Part shown: piece by piece, positions 30,501 to 38,202 of the stretch
How the letters are laid out: each line of letters opens with the position of its first letter
How positions within the stretch are numbered: position 1 is the stretch's first letter
Source of the DNA: Prasinococcaceae sp. CCMP 1430
Taxonomy: Eukaryota > Prasinodermophyta > Palmophyllophyceae > Prasinococcales > Prasinococcaceae
Direction of reading: 5' to 3'
DNA: 44,144 bases
NCBI GenBank assembly: GCA_013416795.1
Contig: RQSC01000750.1
Location: 74,311 to 118,454 of the forward strand
Notes under the pieces: generated by a model
Seen by the model: the letters and a program-made list of their open reading frames with translations, nothing else
What the model was told of the DNA's origin: nothing
The model's database searches: none
Made by a program: the position numbers and the translations under genes

Positions 30501-32053
30501 CTGCGGACGATCCTGGCGCGGCTGATGATCGCGGAGTGATAGCACATGGCGGTGGTGACGCGGCCACCGATGCTGGCGTTTCCGTGGTGACGGCACGCAA
30601 TTCTGACGCTGCCACCAAGGCTGACGAGGGCGGTGGAGGCGACGAGCGAGATATTTTTGTGCAGACGCGCGGTGATGGCGAAGGCAGCGTGTCTGAGAGG
30701 GACACTGCGGATGCGCGTGACGCGGCTGCAGTTGCTGACCCGGGGCTGGGCGATGCAAACGACGACGATCTGGAGGCGCGCAAGACTCAGCTAGAGGAAA
30801 GGCTCGCGCGCGCTGAGAGCTCTGTGCTCTCGCGTCTGGAGCAGGCCAAGGCTCGTTCTTACTCGCAAATGCTTGACAGCGGCTTTGCTTTCGAAGCGAG
30901 CGCGGCGAATATCGTGGCCGAACGCGCTGAGGAGGCTTTCGGCGAAGGTACCTTTGTACTGCACAACGTGCGCTTCGGCAACTTCCACGGTGTCACGGGC
31001 GAGGTAGACCTCGTGGTCATTCGCGAGGTTGCTGCAGATGACATCGGCCTCGGCAAAGCCTCTCGCACCACATCGCATGGCGTCCACACGGCCTCGCGCC
31101 CGGACGCCGGGGAGCCTGTCACCCAAGAAGGCGGCACTGGCAGTGCTGACGAGGGCCTCGGGGAAGCTTCGACAGAGACTGTGCAAGCCGTGCGCTATGC
31201 TGAGGTCCTCGCCTTCGTCGAAAGCAAACGCAACGCTGACGACGTTGGCAAAGCGTTTTCGCGGTATCAGACCTTGCTCGCGTGGCTCACGGGCGAGCGA
31301 CACAGGTACGACCCGAGCAGCTTCGTGAGTGCGCGTTTCCCCAGTGGCCACTATGACGAGGGCGGGCTGCGAGAGAGCGCGGGCGCCTCCGGCGCGATTG
31401 CCGACGCTGGAACTGCACTCTTCCACATAGAGGGCGACGTCAAATGGTGCTTCTCTCCAGCGTCGTTCAAGAGCGCGTTCCGCCGTGACCCGCACGTGGG
31501 CCTGTATGTGGACCGCCTGTGGTGGTGCACGCTCATCCCGCAGAAGGCCATTACTGGCGTGGATTCTCGAAGCCGGCATCGCATGCTCATAGCGTGTGCG
31601 GAGCGCGCTTTGATGGCCATGGGCGTGCGCAAGGCCGCCAAGGCGCTGGCGATGGCTGAGCTCGAATTGGAGCCCGAGATGGGTGAAGAATGCTACGAGG
31701 CGCTTGAGAGTGCACACACTGACGGGGTGCCACAAGCCATCGCCAGTGGTCAGAAGGAGACCACGAAGGCTCAAGGTGACACTGGCGCGGGGAGCAGCAT
31801 GCGCTCGCAAAGCAGTGGCGACGACCACGAAGCCGGCACATCGCCGGAGGGTGCGAATGCGGTGGCATATGATGATCTCTCCGTGGGCGCTGGGCCGGAG
31901 GCGCGTGGTGACCCTTCAGGGGCATCATCTGCTAGCACCGAAGATGAGGCGGACATCCAGGTGGTGCCGCTGGACTCATTCGACGTGCTCCACCTGTACG
32001 GGTCTCGGCCTGAGTGGGGTGAGCAGTTTATTTTCGTCAAGAGTGAGCGGTAG
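27545..32053 (+). CDS. Large intronless ankyrin-repeat protein with C-terminal PD-(D/E)XK nuclease-like domain
   Basis: An uninterrupted frame of 1,502 codons to TAG 32051-32053. The first ATG in frame is 27746, but ankyrin-like sequence (LTNELRLACFMGDQAESIAR) begins before it. The true start is therefore an upstream exon or a non-ATG codon (residue numbers here count from 27545). Ankyrin repeats span about residues 55-470, with DGSTALMLAAELGEVGFVEK, EYTPLQLAVERCQDVAVASL, EGATPLHIAVLRNDGLTVRR and EIPLAAACRNGHEDVAMLL. A long helical, Ala-rich middle follows. Near the C terminus a restriction-endonuclease-like core is seen: Glu 1117 in GFAFEASAANIVAERAEEAF, then GEVDLVVI with Asp 1155, then AFVESKRN with Glu 1226 and Lys 1228, then a helix (GKAFSRYQTLLAWLTG). 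Spacing fits the E...D...ExK catalytic set of the PD-(D/E)XK superfamily. It ends SRPEWGEQFIFVKSER. The nuclease call rests on motifs and is not proven. Confidence 0.7.
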   Translation: MIGRSGGAASPRAGDARAPRHRKARRGRAGGFGAKPDAATRPKATTGRPRLTKDARRLTNELRLACFMGDQAESIARLIAKGANASAFDTLPFADGGFDSSSSHKKRSGRGGGPRGGAAGDGAPASTQSGMNGYPVLGSGLSSGLSPLGACILRSYSERTAGVMGALMVGGGATGARGGQDSTLPSLGDAESRALAAFDALLEGGADVNACDVDGSTALMLAAELGEVGFVEKLINAGANIKAKRADGLTALHAVIGSSELMPVHVMGPIVQMLVLSGADVNASARVDTQRSGYAAKVEADLQRERDEEGREGRKGAGASVDEVTSGRASSEIVKKEYTPLQLAVERCQDVAVASLLLEAGADPNIANDEGATPLHIAVLRNDGLTVRRLLVAGAFPRALYIGATPLRAAATLGNFAACEALIEAGAALTSGIEDGANGGEIPLAAACRNGHEDVAMLLYEETLIRLSLEDADPAPSAAADAAQVVADETEGASGRGAMTVLSGVGSGGGPKAATLSRADGLDCVAAAVLGGNHFCIGLALSLTWEPRGALEALHSLADERGCEETLHEALALLRLREVAGTDGFDEQLDAMSAYAAEDGAIASAEVGSAYSGAIAKANADADAFFGDCLRQQALAEHTISSSGDRDVYEAVSALEQAGGILLVQEAIRSKAPPGGDTKGATGGHGRKPILESTMAETILAAACWSGAQVHLWRMMAASVAIASTRAEKAIADATQCTAAGEAITDATMDALQAVERLAELAARAHAVCAMPGPPGMCAALADLAQRATAVTGEAKRAEAMARREGKLETARSFDAVRVATSRWARRWMRRGESGGGSRAADDHAAQAAYAALHRGRAVRSTRRRRPAAAANISNGSKASAGGAIARSAEPGAKAGKPRRRRGTKGGGFEYVSGVAAIDAFMRRPGNVVFSAFTSEGFAGWMLSQIKQGLTSPRISLKLQKRMRLFVSAGVSEDEGDAIDPHAADAADDPGAADDRGVIAHGGGDAATDAGVSVVTARNSDAATKADEGGGGDERDIFVQTRGDGEGSVSERDTADARDAAAVADPGLGDANDDDLEARKTQLEERLARAESSVLSRLEQAKARSYSQMLDSGFAFEASAANIVAERAEEAFGEGTFVLHNVRFGNFHGVTGEVDLVVIREVAADDIGLGKASRTTSHGVHTASRPDAGEPVTQEGGTGSADEGLGEASTETVQAVRYAEVLAFVESKRNADDVGKAFSRYQTLLAWLTGERHRYDPSSFVSARFPSGHYDEGGLRESAGASGAIADAGTALFHIEGDVKWCFSPASFKSAFRRDPHVGLYVDRLWWCTLIPQKAITGVDSRSRHRMLIACAERALMAMGVRKAAKALAMAELELEPEMGEECYEALESAHTDGVPQAIASGQKETTKAQGDTGAGSSMRSQSSGDDHEAGTSPEGANAVAYDDLSVGAGPEARGDPSGASSASTEDEADIQVVPLDSFDVLHLYGSRPEWGEQFIFVKSER

Positions 32054-32289
32054 ATGGACACCACCCTCCGTTGCATGTACAGTACCAATTTTTATGTACT
32101 AATCATTTTTGGTGTACATATGAAGCGCGAGCACGTCGCCGCACCGCGCCGCGATGCACGCCTGTGTGATGTGATGTATTTGTATGCGTTCGCTTGCGTT
32201 GGAGGGCACGACGGCGCTGCGGGACAGGGTGCACACACACCTGGGTGATTACGCCACAATTTTTAATGGTACACAGGGGGAGTCACCAT

Positions 32290-33046
32290 CTACAGCGTGC
32301 ATGCGCCTTTGCCTCGCTCGGCAGCTGGGTCCAAGGCGCCCTGAGCTCTGTACACGCGCTTAGCCATCGTCAACGTCCGCCGGGGCCCTAGGTAGATGCA
32401 CCAAGTGCGGTCCATGCGCATGCGTTCCTCGACCGGATCCACCACGCGCTTGTAGCCTAAGCGCTCGTAGAGCCGGCACGCGCCTTCGTTGTGTGCCTCG
32501 ACCTCGAGCTCGATCTCACAGCATCCTTCGTCCGCGGCGATAGCTTCAGCCCTAGCGAGCATGCCACTGCCGATGCCCCGATTGCGCAAGCCCTCCTCAA
32601 CGCACACGAATTGGAGGTGTGCGCAGCGCAAACTCTTGCCGCACACGACTTGAGCGCTCACGAGCACTCGCGCCGCAGCAAGCACGCGGCCTGTGCTTTT
32701 GTCTTCGGCACAGATTGTGTGGACTTGCGTGTCCTTGGCGATAGCTCCGTCACCTTCCCATTTGACGACGTCAGCGTCGCTGGTACACTCTTCACCGTGT
32801 GCCTCAGCGCGCAAGCGCGCGACACACTGTGTACGATCCGAAGCGAACGCGCGCGCCGCCGCGTGGATACGTACCAGAGCGCGCGCACCGCGTCAGTGCA
32901 TGTTGCGTTCGACGTCGCGCGCCGCGACGACGCCTCGCGGCGCCTATGGCTTAGCGATACACCTTGGCGTCGCGCGGCCTTGTCGCGCGATACCGCAGCT
33001 GCGGGTTGTCATCGGCCGCGACTGCCACTGCCACCGCCACGGGCAT
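32290..33046 (-). CDS. GNAT-family N-acetyltransferase
   Basis: Two exons: 33046-32963 (ATG at 33046) and 32826-32290, about 206 residues. Donor GTGTAT at 32962 and acceptor CAG at 32827 join in phase 0. Splicing restores a typical GNAT start: LRYRATRPRDAK joined to CVARLRAEAHGEE. Then come the central strands (GRVLAAARVLVSAQVV), the acetyl-CoA-binding motif A (VCVEEGLRNRGIGSGMLARA, with the R-x-x-G-x-G/A loop) and motif B (EIELEVEAHNEGACRLYERL followed by GYKRV). All core GNAT elements are present, so an active acetyl-CoA-dependent N-acetyltransferase is expected. The substrate cannot be told. The unspliced frame lacks an ATG before motif A, which supports exon 1. Confidence 0.8.
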
Positions 33047-33592
33047 TCCGCGCCGATGCGTCGCTTCGCCTCCCGTCAAGCCCAGCCTAGCCCCTCATGC
33101 CGCCTTGCGCGCGCCTCTGCCCAACCCGAGGCCGCCTCGAAGACCTCGCCCGCGCGCGCGCCCGTCCCCGCGCCGCGCCGCCCCGACGCGCCCGCCGCGC
33201 ACCCCAAAGCGAACAGCCCCGCCCATCCCGTCCCCGACGCGCGCTCGCTCTCAGTCCGCCCCACCACCCACCCCTCGAGGCCGGGCGAGAGCGACGGAGG
33301 GACGGAGTGACGATGGGGCCCCGAGGGGGCACCCAGGGGGCACACGCGCGCGCGCTGTGGCGCGCCCCACAACCCCCGGCGGTGAGCGAGGGGCGAGAGC
33401 GAGGCAGAAAAGGGGGAAATGCCCCCCCCACCTGCCCCAGTTGTTTTTTTCCGAGCGCTTTTCCGCGCTTTCGCGCGCTTCGCGTCGCTCCGCGCGCGGC
33501 CGAATGCGAATCCGAATCCGCCGGCTCCCATACACGTGATACCGAGCGTCGGCGGCATTTCCCGCACGTCGCGTCTCGCGCCGACGCGCTCG

Positions 33593-33594
<2 letters not shown>

Positions 33595-33625
<31 letters not shown>
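33595..33625. repeat. A31 tract
   Basis: Thirty-one consecutive A residues followed by GGGCGGGGG. This is the longest A run in the window. Confidence 0.9.
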
Positions 33626-33629
<4 letters not shown>

Positions 33630-33871
33630 GGGGGTACGCGAGCGAGCCGAGCCGAGTGCGGGCGGCGCCGCGATGAAGCCGGCGCGCGCGGACGCGCCGC
33701 AGCTAAGGCGCATTGTAGGCGCGGCACGCCTGCGCTCGCGCCCACGCCCGCGCAACCGACGCAGCGCCGCGCGCCGCGCCGCCGCTCGGGGAACCGCCCG
33801 CAAAACTTACACACAGTAGACTGCAATTGGGAACCTTAACGTTTCCGTTTTGTTCCGTTTTGAACTACGTA

Positions 33872-33910
33872 AGTAACTGAAATCGCGGTTTCAAGGCGAT
33901 TTCAGTTACT
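33872..33910. repeat. Perfect 15-bp inverted repeat with 9-base loop
   Basis: Left arm AGTAACTGAAATCGC (33872-33886), loop of nine bases, right arm GCGATTTCAGTTACT (33896-33910). All 15 pairs match. It is followed at once by a GTACAGTAGTACTAG sequence. No gene overlaps it. Confidence 0.9.
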
Positions 33911-34676
33911 GTACAGTAGTACTAGAAACGCACACGAAACGCGTTGGGCGGGAGCGCCCTCGACGCGACCGTTCTGATGTGTAATGTAAACCCTGTTCAC
34001 ACCCAAATCCGGTACCGGAGCGCGCGGGTGTTCCCCACCCGCGCGCGCGCGCGCGCGTTCCCCCGCGCGCCAGGCGCCACGACTGGAAGCTGCTGCGCCC
34101 CGTCGGCAGCTGCTGCGCGCGGTTCGGAAGCTGCGCGCCGTGGAGGCGACGCCGCGTGCACCATCCGTACCGGGGTCGAAACAAGTTCCTCCTGGGTGGG
34201 GGAACCGCCAGTTGCACGTTGGGTTGCCCTTTAGGTGCCACGACAGGGCGGGCACACGCCCACACGCCCACGCCCCGCGGAAGCCAATTCAGACCCACGC
34301 GCGTGCCAACGCTGTGACAAGGCCGCGCAACGGCCACGCACAATTCGTAACTGAGTCGGTTGCTACGCCGACGTTTGGCGGGGCGGGGCTGAGTCGGCGC
34401 GGCAGCTGCCGAGTACCTCCACGTGGAGCGGGCAATCTCGGAGTGCTCGGTGGAGCGCCGGTCGTTCAATCATATCCCATTCATGTGTGACCTCGACGAC
34501 AAAAACCATGAACACACTCGCACAAAACGGCGCCCGTTTTCGTCGCCGCCGCCGCGCGCCACGTCGCGCGGCGGCCGTAGCGCGCGGCGGCCACGGGCGG
34601 GGCAACGGGCGGGGCCAGCGGCGCGGGGGGGGGGGGAAGGGGGACGCAGGCGGGGAGAGACGCCCGGCAGGCGCGT

Positions 34677-34995
34677 GCCAGAGTGGTCGCGGCCGGCAGG
34701 GGTGGTCGTCGCGTCGGTGCTGAGGTGAGGACGCGCGGCGTCCACCCGCGCGCCTGGACTGCTCTTGGCCTGCCTGCCCGCGCGCGGGCGTTGCAATCCC
34801 CCGAAGCTGCTAGCCGCCGCGTCGCGCGGCGGGCACTGGCCACAAGGTGCGGCAGCGTGGAGGGCGCAGGCGGGCTAGGGCCGCCAGGCGGGCGCCCGCC
34901 AGAGTGACTGCAGGCGGTGGGCGCAGGCAGGCAGGGGCGGTCGTAAAGCCAGCGCTCTGCACAGGTTGCGCGGCGTCCACGCACTCCTGGACTGC
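34677..34995 (+). repeat. Imperfect direct duplication of a ~90-base segment
   Basis: Two copies, 34677-34762 and 34898-34995. Both begin GCCAGAGTG, share GGCAGGGG(T/C)GGTCGT in the middle, and end with GCGCGGCGTCCAC then, a few bases later, CTGGACTGC. Copies differ by substitutions and small insertions. Confidence 0.65.
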
Positions 34996-35355
34996 CGCAG
35001 TCCGACTCCGTGCCTCAGAGAAGTCCGTGCGGACGTAGTCGCACTGGAGGGGCTGGAGCGGCGCTGTGTGGTGTTCCGCGGTGCGGAAGAGCAATGCAGA
35101 CTTGCTGAGGGCCTCGGCCGACGGGCACGCGTGGACAGGCAGGTGCTGGACGAGGACGAGGAAAAGGGTGGGGTGAGGAGGCGTCTTTGTCGTTTCTCAG
35201 ATTTCGCGGTGCCCGCGTGCCACCGAGGCGGGAGCGCCAGGCCCACGTCGTTCTTTGCGCCTCGAAGCGCGCGGCTGTGAGGGCCACGCGCGCTCTACAC
35301 CTGCACTGTCTAGAGGCAGACAGCTGTGCGAGGGCGCGGCGTGACCCTCAAAACG

Positions 35356-36531
35356 ATGTCGGGGCCGCCCTCCTTGGCCGCGCCCGCGAGAAATCGGCGG
35401 CGCGCGACGAGGGTGACATGCCACGCGTGCGGGCACGCGGGCAGCGAGAGGTACCCTGTCATACTGTGTGAGTGCGGACGATGCTACCACGAGCACGACT
35501 GCGGGAAGAGGCGCAAGGATTATGCCGTGCTCATGCGCAGCTCTGGTGACGCCGACAGCGCTGAGAAGGCGCTCAAGATGACCTGCTGTACGGTGTGCGC
35601 AGGAATCTGTGGCTGCGTGGGAGGCCAGTACCAGTGCATGACCAACAAGTCAAAGCATCGCATGCGCAAGCGTCGACTACACGAAGGCGATACTACCACC
35701 GAAAACGTCAGCCTCGCTGGCCACGGCCCGTCGACCCCCAGATTGCCTGGCGTAGTCGGAGAGAACGTGGGACAAAAGCGCAAGCACCCCTCAGCGATCT
35801 CTGGCAGGCCGGCGTCTGAGAGAAGAGTCGCAGCAGCGAGCGACACTTTGGTGGCGCCCGACGGCGCCGGCGGCGGGGGGCGCAAGGTGATGGCTCGGAG
35901 CAGCCGTGGGAAAGGCCTTGAAACAGACTCGCGCCAGCAGGTGCAACAGACCATCCAGCGCAGCACCCCGGTCGTGTCCGGGCACGAGGAGCAAGCTGGT
36001 GTCCGGGCGCACATACGCTCTCGCACGCATTCGGGCGCTGTGATTTTCTCGCCAGTACCTGCGCACTTGTCGCAGTCGGTCGGGCCTGCCGTTGACTTCA
36101 CAAACACGAGCAGCTTGCATCCGATGCCGGAGTCGGCGCATTTGATCAGTCACGGCGAGATCAACAGCAGCCTCCCAAACGCGCACAATTACTACAGGCA
36201 CCTGCACCTTCTGGGACACATGAAACCTGACCTCCAGCCTGGCAGCCAATTCAGCGTCGGTGATATCGCCAACGACCTCATCGCCGAGCCGACCGCCTTA
36301 GTGTTACTGCCACAACACAGCGCGGGCGCGGGCGCATCTGCTGTGGAGCCAGGTATCGCAGCAGCTGCAGCACCGCGCGTACCACTGCCGCTACATGATC
36401 AACTCGTTGGGAACGATCGTCCGACAGTACCAACACAGCAACATTTGCCCGCCCGCCCATCAGGTCGCCGAGTGAGCCAGTCTGCCGGCCAGACGACCAC
36501 TTCCCCGCCTGCCCCACAGGTGACCGAGTGA
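35356..36531 (+). CDS. CDCA7-like 4CXXC_R1 zinc-finger protein
   Basis: Single exon, 391 residues from ATG 35356 to TGA 36529-36531. Residues about 20-100 contain a Cys-rich module: VTCHACGHAGSERYPVILCE, CGRCYHEHDCGKRRKDY, then after an acidic spacer MTCCTVCAGICGCVGGQYQC followed by the basic stretch KSKHRMRKRR. The order CxxC, CxCGRCY, CC..C..ICxC resembles the zf-4CXXC_R1 domain of CDCA7, CDCA7L and plant homologues, which read DNA and recruit the HELLS/DDM1 remodeller. The match is by pattern; the WxCPxCRGICNCSxC core is altered here to CCTVCAGICGCVG. The remaining 290 residues are disordered and Ser/His/Gln-rich. A tandem ~56-base duplication at 36463-36548 supplies the C terminus and stop. 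A PHD-like or unrelated zinc finger is the alternative. Confidence 0.6.
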   Translation: MSGPPSLAAPARNRRRATRVTCHACGHAGSERYPVILCECGRCYHEHDCGKRRKDYAVLMRSSGDADSAEKALKMTCCTVCAGICGCVGGQYQCMTNKSKHRMRKRRLHEGDTTTENVSLAGHGPSTPRLPGVVGENVGQKRKHPSAISGRPASERRVAAASDTLVAPDGAGGGGRKVMARSSRGKGLETDSRQQVQQTIQRSTPVVSGHEEQAGVRAHIRSRTHSGAVIFSPVPAHLSQSVGPAVDFTNTSSLHPMPESAHLISHGEINSSLPNAHNYYRHLHLLGHMKPDLQPGSQFSVGDIANDLIAEPTALVLLPQHSAGAGASAVEPGIAAAAAPRVPLPLHDQLVGNDRPTVPTQQHLPARPSGRRVSQSAGQTTTSPPAPQVTE

Positions 36532-36797
36532 ACCAGTCTACCAGACGGGACCCGTTGACGTGCCAGCTATCTCGGACCCACGCATAGGACGACCTGACGT
36601 GTCGGACAGTACCTAAGCTGCTCCTGCACTGCCTATCGGGGCGTTCAGGTGTGAGCGCGAGCGCGAGCGCTTACAAAGAAAATTGACGCACACTCGCTAA
36701 GGAGTTCGCGCGCGTGTACGCGGCTGACTGTACCACCGTGTTTGCATTGTGCCGGCCCTGGCAGCACCACCTACTACCCAGCCGAGTTGATGCAGGA

Positions 36798-37061
36798 CTA
36801 CATGACACCGCCGTTGTGATCGCGCGGTGCATGACCGCGCTCTCTGGTCCCGGAGACTTCCCCTGCCATCGGTTCCGCGACGGAGACACTAGTGCTCCTC
36901 GCGACCAGTGAGTGCACCATGTCCATGCCTTTGGAGCTCGTTCTACGCACGACCAGCGAGCCCTCATCGATTGCGACGACGTCCATCTCCTCGAGCTCGT
37001 GCAGGCGCACGCGTTGCCGTCGCGGACGTCGGCGTGCTCCCCAGCGCCGACCGTAGCCCAC
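36798..37061 (-). CDS. Small hypothetical protein (low confidence)
   Basis: An 88-codon ATG-initiated frame. The central part reads LHELEEMDVVAIDEGSLVVR and MVHSLVARSTSVSVAEPMAG, which has more ordinary amino-acid usage than the Arg/Ala-rich artefact frames nearby. No domain is recognised and no introns are evident. It may be a real small gene, one exon of a longer one, or a remnant. Confidence 0.25.
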   Translation of the reverse strand: MGYGRRWGARRRPRRQRVRLHELEEMDVVAIDEGSLVVRRTSSKGMDMVHSLVARSTSVSVAEPMAGEVSGTRERGHAPRDHNGGVM

Positions 37062-37834
37062 ATCCCCCCCCCCCCCCTCCCCTCAGCGGCGCGCGGCCGC
37101 GTATCGCACAGGCATTCGGTCAGTCGGACTCACTGATTGATGATCGACAACTACGTCGAGGTGCTGCGTGGGGAGGGTCAGAAGTGGCGGCGCGCGGCCT
37201 TTGCAGGGCCGCGCGGCGCCCTGCCGCGGCCGCTGCAAAGCGTGGCGTGCGGCCGGCCTGGGTCAAACTGGCATTCTTCGCGCCCGACGGTGCTTTCCCC
37301 TTCTCTGTGCGGCGCGTCGCCGCGCAGCATGCACGCGTTCGGCCAATCGGGCTGACTGACCAACGCTCGGTCGACGACAGCGGCCGTGCGGTGCAGATTG
37401 TCGACGGCTGCACTACGAGCGCACTGCGCTGTGCGACGCAGTGCACCGCGTGGGCTGCGCCGCCGGCGCGCGCTGTGACGGCCGCCACACATCATCGCGC
37501 GGGACGGCGCCTCGGCCTCGGCGCCGGCGTTCCCCCAAAGTCCCCGTCGTCCTGGCGGACTCGCCCGTTGGGATGCCATCCCATCCATCTCTAATACCGT
37601 ACTGTCCTGTAGTACTAGCATCAGATGGTAGACTCACTCTCAGTCTCTCACTCAGTTTAATAAGCCTATTCTCTCAACAGTGCTCCTGAAAGAAAATAAC
37701 GCTTTGATTTCGATGCGCGTCACCGCTCGCAGGAAAAGCTCACCGCCAGCGGAATTCTTCGGAACGAAAAAGAAAAACACGCCGTGCGAAAATGCACCCG
37801 CGCGGGACGCTCGCTCGCTCGCGCGCGCGCGGCG

Positions 37835-38072
37835 AAAAAAAAAAAAAAGGAATGCCCCCAGCGGGAGCGCGCGGCGGCCTCGCCGGGCCTCGCCGCGGCG
37901 GCGGCGGACCTCGCACGCCTCGCGGGGCGAGGTCGTCTGCTTCGGCGGCGAGGTGGCGGCCGACCGCCCGGCGGCGCTGCGGGGCGCTCGGCGGGGCGCC
38001 ACCTCCTTGCTGCCGCTTGGCGGCGTGCCGCGCGCGAGCGATCGTCGCCGGGAGGCCAAAAAAAAAAAAAAA
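37835..38072. repeat. Two A-tracts (A14 and A15)
   Basis: Fourteen A residues at 37835-37848 and fifteen at 38058-38072, 210 bases apart, each preceded by GC-rich sequence. The second is followed by GATTGATTGATTGA. Confidence 0.8.
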
Positions 38073-38202
38073 GATTGATTGATTGAGGACTCGCGCGGCG
38101 CTTTTTTATGGATCGACTTTGCGGCCCTCGCGGGTGAAATTCGAAATCTTCCGTAAAACGTCTTTTGTCATTTGATGTCGCCCCGCGAACAAAACCCAAC
38201 AA

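Larger units (their letters stand above)
33047..35355. other. Long intergenic spacer with poly-A tract, hairpin and duplicated segment
   Basis: About 2.3 kb without a gene I can support. It contains GC-rich flanks with Arg/Pro-rich frames on both strands, a 31-base A tract, an AT-rich patch with a perfect inverted repeat (33872-33910), GC alternating tracts near 34041-34062, and two imperfect copies of a roughly 90-base segment (34677-34762 and 34898-34995). A plus-strand frame at 34966-35280 and overlapping minus-strand frames exist, but none shows family motifs. Confidence 0.4.
36532..38202. other. Intergenic spacer upstream of the CHD gene
   Basis: About 1.7 kb. It contains one coding-like small frame on the minus strand (annotated separately), a C-tract at about 37066-37079, and two A-tracts (37835-37848, 38058-38072) embedded in GC-rich sequence. 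A plus-strand frame at 36908-37594 reads WVKLAFFAPDGAFPFSVRRV and could be a remnant. It also contains two related segments around 37105-37165 and 37328-37390 (both with TTCGG(T/C)CA.TCGG and TCGACAA/TCGACGA), possibly a diverged duplication. Promoter elements for the CHD gene should lie in 38075-38202. Confidence 0.35.

Noticed and set aside
30791-31828. 345-codon minus-strand frame under the nuclease domain
   Set aside because: The plus strand shows conserved ankyrin and nuclease motifs in one long frame; the minus frame has none.
33087-33826. Overlapping 190-240-codon frames containing poly-Phe or poly-Lys
   Set aside because: The homopolymers come from the A31 tract; frames exist in several phases and on both strands.
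37178-37621. Minus-strand 147-codon frame in the CHD upstream spacer
   Set aside because: Its start lies in repeat-like sequence, and neither it nor the opposing plus-strand frame shows recognisable motifs.
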